Source: Candidatus Krumholzibacteriia bacterium | Lineage (GTDB): Bacteria; Krumholzibacteriota; Krumholzibacteriia; Krumholzibacteriales; Krumholzibacteriaceae | NCBI GenBank assembly: GCA_025453655.1 | Contig: JALOPX010000006.1 | Span: forward strand, 1-46,102 | DNA: 46,102 bases | Reading direction: 5' to 3' | Part shown: piece by piece, positions 41,250 to 46,102 of the stretch | How the letters are laid out: every line of letters begins with the position of its first letter | Numbering within the stretch: the stretch's first letter is position 1 | Position numbers and translations under genes: made by a program | The notes under the pieces: model-generated | Told to the model about the DNA's origin: nothing | The model's database searches: none | Seen by the model: the letters and a program-made list of their open reading frames with translations, nothing else

Positions 41250-43253
41250 ATGTCCATATATGACATACGGTCGGATTATGAGCCGACGGGCGATCAGCCC
41301 GAGGCGATAGAGCGCCTGACGGACGGCGTCCTGTCGGGCCGGAAATGGCAGACCCTGCTCGGCGTAACCGGTTCGGGGAAGACGTTCACGATCGCCAACG
41401 TGATCGCGAGATGCGGGATGCCCGCCCTCGTCATTTCCCACAACAAGACCCTCGCCGCCCAGTTGTACGGCGAATTCAGGACCCTCTTCCCCGGGAACGC
41501 CGTAGAGTATTTCATCAGCTATTACGACTATTACCAGCCCGAGGCGTTCATTCCGTCCACGCAGACCTACATCGAGAAGGACGTCTCGATCAACGAGGAT
41601 ATAGACAGGCTGAGGCTCAAGGCCACCGGCGCCCTCATGACGCGAAGGGACGTGATCGTGGTCGCCAGCGTCTCGTGCATCTACGGCCTCGGCTCGCCGG
41701 AGGAATTCGGAAGGATGACCTTTTCGCTCGCCGAGGGCGACTCGATCCCGCGGGAGAGCCTCCTGAGGAAACTCGTCGATATCAGGTACACGAGGAACGA
41801 TTTCGATTTCTCGCGCGGGACCTTCAGGGTTCGCGGCGACACGGTCGAGATAAGGCCGGCCTACATGGAGGAGGCGGTGAGGATCGAGATGTTCGGCGAC
41901 GATGTGGAGAGGATAAACGTGGTCGATCCCGTGGGCGGCGGCGTGCTCAGGCGGGCTCCCCGGGTGACCGTCTTCCCGTCTTCCCATTTCGTCGTGTCGG
42001 ACGAGAAGATAGAGGACGCCATTGGGGCGATCGAGAAGGACCTCGCGGAAAGGGCGAAGGAGCTTCGCTCCGCCGGGCTCGAATTCGAGGCGAGGCGCCT
42101 CGAATCGAGGACGAGGTACGACCTCGAGATGATGCAGGAGATGGGCTACTGCACGGGTATCGAGAATTACTCGAGGTATTTCACAGGCAGGAACCCCGGC
42201 GAACGGCCGGCGACGCTGATCGATTATTTCGGAGACGACTTCCTCGTCGTGATAGACGAATCCCACGTGACGGTCCCCCAGATAAGGGCGATGTACAACG
42301 GGGACAGGAACAGGAAACAGACGCTCGTGGAACACGGGTTCAGGCTCCCTTCGGCCCTGGACAACAGGCCCCTGAAGTTCGACGAGTTCGAGAAGGTCAT
42401 AAAAAAGGCGATATTCGTTTCGGCCACCCCCTCCGAGTACGAGCTGGAGAGATGCGGGGGAGAGGTGGTCGAGCAGCTCGTACGCCCCACCGGCCTGATC
42501 GATCCGGAGATCGTGGTCAGGCCGGTGAAGGGGCAGGTGGACGACCTTCTCGGGGAGATAAGGGACCGGGCTTCCAGGAAACAGAGGGTCCTCGTCACGA
42601 CCCTGACCAAGAAGATGTCCGAGGACCTCACCGATTACCTGTCGAAGCTGGGTGTGAAGGTCAAGTACCTTCACAGCGACATTGACGCGCTCGACAGGGT
42701 GGAGATACTGAGAGACCTGAGGTACGGAGAGTTCGACGTTCTCGTCGGGATCAACCTTCTGAGGGAAGGCCTCGATCTCCCGGAAGTGACTCTCGTGGCG
42801 GTTCTGGACGCGGACAAGGAGGGATTCCTGCGTTCGCGCACCTCCCTTATACAGACGGCCGGGAGGGCGGCGAGGAACATCGAGGGCAGGGTCATATTCT
42901 ATGCGGACAAGATAACCGATTCGATGCAGAGGGCCCTTTCGGAGACGGGCAGGCGCAGGGAGAAACAGATCGAATACAACGCGAGGCACGGCATTACGCC
43001 GAGATCGATCAGCAAGTCGATCGACGACGTGAGGATTTCGACCTCGGTCGCGGACGCCCGGAGCGCCGCGCCCGCGAAGGGCGCCTTCGAGGTGCTAGTG
43101 CCCGAGGACCCGTACGACCCGCGTCTGATCGGGAAGCTCGAGGAGGAGATGAGGAAGGAGGCTGCGGCGCTGCGTTTCGAGAACGCCGCCAGCATAAGGG
43201 ACAGGATAGAGGAGATAAGGATGAATATGCGCGGGAGGAAAAACCGTGAATGA
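41250..43253 (+). CDS. uvrB: UvrABC system protein B
   Basis: A 667-residue nucleotide-excision-repair helicase-like protein. Seen: [15 protein letters not shown], Walker [11 protein letters not shown], the beta-hairpin [37 protein letters not shown] (motif II), [10 protein letters not shown], and motif V/VI regions [14 protein letters not shown] and QTAGRAARN, plus a C-terminal UVR motif ([22 protein letters not shown]) for UvrC contact. ATG 41250 follows a GGTGG; GTG 41241 would add three residues. The 90-base gap after rodZ shows no clear promoter or terminator. It overlaps nadC by eight bases. Confidence 0.97.
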   Translation: MSIYDIRSDYEPTGDQPEAIERLTDGVLSGRKWQTLLGVTGSGKTFTIANVIARCGMPALVISHNKTLAAQLYGEFRTLFPGNAVEYFISYYDYYQPEAFIPSTQTYIEKDVSINEDIDRLRLKATGALMTRRDVIVVASVSCIYGLGSPEEFGRMTFSLAEGDSIPRESLLRKLVDIRYTRNDFDFSRGTFRVRGDTVEIRPAYMEEAVRIEMFGDDVERINVVDPVGGGVLRRAPRVTVFPSSHFVVSDEKIEDAIGAIEKDLAERAKELRSAGLEFEARRLESRTRYDLEMMQEMGYCTGIENYSRYFTGRNPGERPATLIDYFGDDFLVVIDESHVTVPQIRAMYNGDRNRKQTLVEHGFRLPSALDNRPLKFDEFEKVIKKAIFVSATPSEYELERCGGEVVEQLVRPTGLIDPEIVVRPVKGQVDDLLGEIRDRASRKQRVLVTTLTKKMSEDLTDYLSKLGVKVKYLHSDIDALDRVEILRDLRYGEFDVLVGINLLREGLDLPEVTLVAVLDADKEGFLRSRTSLIQTAGRAARNIEGRVIFYADKITDSMQRALSETGRRREKQIEYNARHGITPRSISKSIDDVRISTSVADARSAAPAKGAFEVLVPEDPYDPRLIGKLEEEMRKEAAALRFENAASIRDRIEEIRMNMRGRKNRE

Positions 43254-44097
43254 CAGGGCCGCCGGAATTGATGAGATCGTGGCGAGGGCGCTGGCCGAGG
43301 ATCGCGCCGCGGAGGACGTGACGACGGCCCTTCTCGTCGATCGCGCCCTCGGGGGCGAAGCCTCGATCGTGGCGAGGGCGCCGGGCGTGATATCGGGTCA
43401 GGAATGCGCGGCGGCGGCGTTCAGGCTGGCGGGCGCGCCGGATTACACGGCTCTCGTTCCGGACGGGGGAAGGGTGCGCGCGGGGGACACGGTCGCCGCC
43501 GTAGCGGGGCCGCTCGCCGCGATACTGTCGGGCGAAAGGACCGCCCTTAATTTTCTCGGCCACCTTTCGGGCGTCGCGACCGCCACCGATTCGCTCGTCT
43601 CCAGGATCGGCGACGGGAGGACGAGGATACTCGACACAAGGAAGACGACTCCCGGTTTGCGCCTGCTCGAAAAGAAAGCGGTCAGGGACGGGGGAGGCAT
43701 GAACCACAGGCACGATCTCGCCTCGTACATACTCGTCAAGGAGAATCATATCGCAGCCGCGGGAGGGATCGGGAAGGTCTCGGCCGTCCTGGGGAGAAGA
43801 ATCGCCCTGTCCGAGGTGGAAGTCACGAGTCTCGAGGAACTGCGCCTTCTTGAAAGCGCCCCGCCGGGAAGGATAATGCTCGATAATTTCCCCCCGGCGA
43901 TGGTCGCCGAGGCTGTTGGCGAGATCCGCCGCTGGACGCCGCCCCGTCCCGCCGTCGAGGTCTCCGGCGGGATAAACGCGGGGAACGTGGCCGAATACGC
44001 GATGCCGGGCGTCGATTTCATATCGTCGGGCTCCATCACCTCGTCGGCGGCGAGCCTCGATCTGAGCCTTCTCGTGGGGAAGGGGGCGAAGCGATGA
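43246..44097 (+). CDS. nadC: Nicotinate-nucleotide pyrophosphorylase (carboxylating)
   Basis: A 283-residue enzyme converting quinolinate and PRPP to nicotinate mononucleotide in NAD synthesis. Family marks are the N-terminal [81 protein letters not shown], and [16 protein letters not shown] ending with the G-V-D-F-I-S-S-G phosphate site. GTG 43246 overlaps uvrB; its own stop overlaps birA (ATGA). nadA and nadB are not in the window. Confidence 0.97.
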   Translation: MNDRAAGIDEIVARALAEDRAAEDVTTALLVDRALGGEASIVARAPGVISGQECAAAAFRLAGAPDYTALVPDGGRVRAGDTVAAVAGPLAAILSGERTALNFLGHLSGVATATDSLVSRIGDGRTRILDTRKTTPGLRLLEKKAVRDGGGMNHRHDLASYILVKENHIAAAGGIGKVSAVLGRRIALSEVEVTSLEELRLLESAPPGRIMLDNFPPAMVAEAVGEIRRWTPPRPAVEVSGGINAGNVAEYAMPGVDFISSGSITSSAASLDLSLLVGKGAKR

Positions 44098-44903
44098 TCG
44101 AAGCGGGGGACGCCGGGACGGAAAGGCTGCCCGCGGACCTTCATCCCGCGAGGATACTCGGGATGCTCGATACGGCGAGGTTCGGCAGGACGATCATCCT
44201 GTTCGACTCGGCCGGATCAACGAATACTGAGGCTGCCGCCGCTGCGGACGCGTACGAGGAAGGCACGGTGATAATCGCCGCCGAACAGGTCGCGGGCAGG
44301 GGAAGGAAGGGAAGATCATGGTTCACGGGATCGGGGGGCGGCCTGGCCTTTTCGCTGATCGTGAAACCCCGCGGGATTTCCGGAAGCCTCACCTCCCTTC
44401 TGGCGATCAGCGCGGCTGCGGCCCTGGAGGGCGAATATCCGGGAATCGAGGTCGGGATAAAGTGGCCGAACGACCTTTATATCGGCCCCGGGAAGGTGGC
44501 GGGAATACTCGCCGAGACGAGGGGCGGCAGCGTCATACTCGGGATGGGGCTCAACGTGAACGATGAGCCCGGAGCCTTCCCTCCTGAAATCGCCGATGCG
44601 GCGGTCTCCCTCAGGATGGCCGGCGCAGTGGCGCGGGACCGCGGGGAAATCCTCGCGGCGATCATACGCAGCTTCGAGGATCTCTACTTGAGGTGGGAGG
44701 GAGGCGAGCCGGATCTTTTGAGATCCCGGCTAGAAAGCCGCCTCTTGTGGAAGGGCGAAAGGGTCTCGATCGAAAATGGGGTGGAGACGGTCTCCGGGGT
44801 CGTCGAGGGGGTTACGGCGGAAGGGTACCTGAGGCTCTCGACGGACGGGGGCCCGAGGACCTTCCACGCCGGCGACCTTTCGCTTCGCAGGGAGGAGAGA
44901 TGA
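44094..44903 (+). CDS. birA: Biotin--[acetyl-CoA-carboxylase] ligase, monofunctional
   Basis: A 269-residue enzyme that attaches biotin to carrier proteins. It has DSAGSTNTEA, the GRGRKGRSW biotinoyl-AMP loop, GLAFSLIVKP, IKWPNDLYI and VAGILAETRGG, and the small C-terminal SH3-like domain (VSGVVEGVTAEGYLRL). The N-terminal HTH found in the E. coli repressor is lacking, so it should be a ligase only. Coupled to nadC and to coaX by ATGA overlaps: a cofactor mini-operon. Confidence 0.95.
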   Translation: MIEAGDAGTERLPADLHPARILGMLDTARFGRTIILFDSAGSTNTEAAAAADAYEEGTVIIAAEQVAGRGRKGRSWFTGSGGGLAFSLIVKPRGISGSLTSLLAISAAAALEGEYPGIEVGIKWPNDLYIGPGKVAGILAETRGGSVILGMGLNVNDEPGAFPPEIADAAVSLRMAGAVARDRGEILAAIIRSFEDLYLRWEGGEPDLLRSRLESRLLWKGERVSIENGVETVSGVVEGVTAEGYLRLSTDGGPRTFHAGDLSLRREER

Positions 44904-45685
44904 ACGGAATACTGCTGCTCGACAGGGGGAACCACAGCCTCAAGGCCGCCCTCTCGGTGTCGGGCCGTATCGTCAGGAGATGGAGAATCGAGGCCGCCCC
45001 CGCTATCGAGGGCCCGGAACGCGGGGCCCCCGGGAGCGCCGCCGAAGAGCTCCTGAGACAGATCATCGACGCAGGCCGCCCCTCTGCCGCCGCCGTTTCG
45101 AGCGTGGTTCCCGGATGGGCCGGTAGGATGGAGCGATACCTGGCGGACCTCGGGGTGACCGACGTGGTGATCGCCGGATCGAAGGCGAGGCTCCCCTTTC
45201 CCCTCCTCGTCGAGGAGCCGGGCAGGGTGGGGGCGGACAGGATCTCGGCGGCCTGCGGAGCCGTCGCCTCCGGGATGCCGGAGGCCCTGATCATAGACGC
45301 CGGAACCGCCGTCACGGTCGATGTTCTCTCGGCGGAAGGCTTCGAAGGCGGATCGATCTTTCCCGGCGCCGGGCTCCTTGCAACGGCCCTCAGCCGGGGG
45401 ACCGCGGCCCTCCCCCATGTCGGCCTGGAGAAGCGGTCCGGCCTTCCTCCGGCCCGTTCGACGGAAGGCGCGATGGAGGCGGGGATCTTCTGGGGGCTCG
45501 TCGGCGCGGTGAACGAAATCGCCGCGCGCTCGCGCGAAGGGTCCGCGCGGGACCTTCCCGTGGCGCTGACGGGAGGCTCGGCTCCCCTGATCTCGGGATA
45601 TATTGAAGGAAATGTGACCGTGATCCCCGACCTGGTGCTTCTCGGGCTGCAGCTTCTTTACGGCCTGAACAGAGATGGCGATTGA
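44900..45685 (+). CDS. coaX: Type III pantothenate kinase
   Basis: A 261-residue ASKHA-fold kinase doing the first step of coenzyme A synthesis. The N-terminal ATP motif is LLLDRGNHSLKAAL (a DRGN version of the usual DxGNT), then GADRISAACGA, IIDAGTAVTVDVL and EGGSIFPGAGL, and the C-terminal LTGGSA. GGAGGAG lies right before ATG 44900; the track start at 44693 is shadow of birA. The DRGNH wording at motif 1 is slightly off consensus. It ends the cofactor operon. Confidence 0.92.
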   Translation: MNGILLLDRGNHSLKAALSVSGRIVRRWRIEAAPAIEGPERGAPGSAAEELLRQIIDAGRPSAAAVSSVVPGWAGRMERYLADLGVTDVVIAGSKARLPFPLLVEEPGRVGADRISAACGAVASGMPEALIIDAGTAVTVDVLSAEGFEGGSIFPGAGLLATALSRGTAALPHVGLEKRSGLPPARSTEGAMEAGIFWGLVGAVNEIAARSREGSARDLPVALTGGSAPLISGYIEGNVTVIPDLVLLGLQLLYGLNRDGD

Positions 45686-45718
45686 AGCGATGAAAAGGGT
45701 CGCCGGTCGAACGGAATC

Positions 45719-45738
45719 CCCGGGGCCCCCGCCCCGGG
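45719..45738. other. GC hairpin after coaX
   Basis: CCCGGGGC / GCCCCGGG, eight-base stem with CCCC loop, 33 bases after the coaX stop. No T-tract follows directly (the next T-rich stretch is about 40 bases on), so it is only a possible terminator. Confidence 0.35.
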
Positions 45739-45790
45739 ACAGGTGCCCCCCTGCAGGATTTAAAAAAATCGGGAAAGTTGATTTTTCCTC

Positions 45791-45819
45791 TTGAAATTTT
45801 TCGCCCGCGCGGATATATT
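45791..45819 (+). promoter_or_regulatory. Promoter of groES
   Basis: TTGAAA (45791-45796), 17-base spacer, TATATT (45814-45819), each 5/6 to consensus. The start site would fall near 45826, on the first CIRCE arm, so HrcA binding should block transcription. Confidence 0.8.
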
Positions 45820-45824
45820 CACAT

Positions 45825-45851
45825 TTGGCACTCCCATGTAGAGAGTGCTAA
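45825..45851 (+). promoter_or_regulatory. CIRCE operator (HrcA site)
   Basis: TTGGCACTC-N9-GAGTGCTAA differs from the classical TTAGCACTC-N9-GAGTGCTAA at one base in the left arm. HrcA, the heat-shock repressor, binds this element; hrcA itself is not in the window. It lies 53 bases before the groES ATG. Confidence 0.92.
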
Positions 45852-45904
45852 CTCTTTGTAATAATTAAAATAACGGTCACTAACAGTTGGAAAAGGGGGT
45901 CGAC

Positions 45905-46102
45905 ATGAAGATTACGCCTCTCGCTGACAGGGTCCTCGTGAAACCGATGGACCAGGCCGAAGTGAAGAAGGGCGGGATTATCATCCCGGATACCGCGAAG
46001 GAAAAGCCCCAGGAGGGCGAGGTCATCGCGGTCGGCAAAGGGCGCGTCAACGAAACCACCGGGGAGCGGATCGCTCTCGAGGTGAAGAAGGGCGACAAGG
46101 TG
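45905..46102 (+). CDS. groES: Co-chaperonin GroES, N-terminal part
   Basis: The gene runs off the end of the window; 66 residues are visible. They read [15 protein letters not shown], then [23 protein letters not shown] (mobile loop plus core), typical of the 10-kDa cap of GroEL. A GGAAAAGGGGG SD lies about five bases before ATG. It is not in the ORF track because it has no stop here. groEL probably follows, as in most bacteria. Under CIRCE/HrcA control. Confidence 0.97.
   Translation, partial: MKITPLADRVLVKPMDQAEVKKGGIIIPDTAKEKPQEGEVIAVGKGRVNETTGERIALEVKKGDKV

Noticed and set aside
40443-42989. - strand ORF of 848 residues
   Set aside because: Antisense shadow of rodZ and uvrB.
45741-45790. 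Terminator with A/T tracts after coaX
   Set aside because: GGAAA/TTTCC pairing is too short and the T-tract position is not convincing.

Overview
The window is a gene-dense, GC-rich bacterial chromosome segment. Nearly all genes lie on the + strand with ATGA, TGATG or TTGA overlaps, and arginine is very often written AGG. A LolA/Lpt-style marker is not present, but a lipoprotein, two predicted outer-membrane barrels (one Wzi-like), a meso-DAP-type MurE and an MglA-type polarity GTPase suggest a didermic bacterium. An archaeal-type UbiA prenyltransferase, Zn-ribbon proteins, TPR proteins and CIRCE control of groES would fit a poorly studied lineage of the FCB/Krumholzibacteria/Eisenbacteria kind. 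This placement is inference from gene content only.

Layout. (1) 1-4191: end of a surface-polysaccharide operon (flippase, GT4-type glycosyltransferase, GT-C membrane glycosyltransferase, SAM methyltransferase). (2) 4192-4603: AT-rich gap with the promoter of the division/cell-wall (dcw) cluster and a four-repeat MraZ operator. (3) 4604-21199: dcw cluster mraZ, STAS-like gene, rsmH, ftsL, ftsI, murE, murF, mraY, murD, ftsW, murG, murC, ftsQ, ftsA, ftsZ. murB and ddl are absent from it. (4) 21216-24428: TPR protein and radical SAM protein. (5) 24554-24745: rpmB on the - strand with its own terminator, divergent from recG. (6) 26943-35784: an accessory, mostly signalling and envelope region: HD-domain protein, MJ0042 Zn-ribbon protein, degenerate receiver-HATPase, an unknown - strand gene, GRAM-like/Zn-ribbon protein, lipoprotein, extended MglA GTPase preceded by a sigma-54-type promoter and a foldable leader, response regulator, small barrel protein, TPR protein and Wzi-like barrel. 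(7) 35784-46102: UbiA-family prenyltransferase, frameshifted uppP, valS, rodZ-like, uvrB, nadC, birA, coaX, then a CIRCE-controlled groES that runs off the end.

How the genes work together. Regions 1-3 plus uppP supply lipid-linked precursors, the flippase/glycosyltransferase steps, and the FtsQLIW-FtsA-FtsZ division machine, with MraZ as autoregulator. Region 6 has the parts of a signal-transduction or polarity module (MglA switch, CheY-like receiver, RsbW-like ATPase, STAS-like partner elsewhere) next to envelope proteins. That functional link is a hypothesis from neighbourhood alone.

The best leads are the sigma-54 promoter plus structured leader in front of the enlarged MglA, the likely AUC start codon of murF, the DGGGP-synthase-like UbiA protein, the phospho-site-less STAS gene inside the dcw cluster, and the uppP frameshift. 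No tRNA, rRNA, CRISPR array, IS element or prophage was seen.
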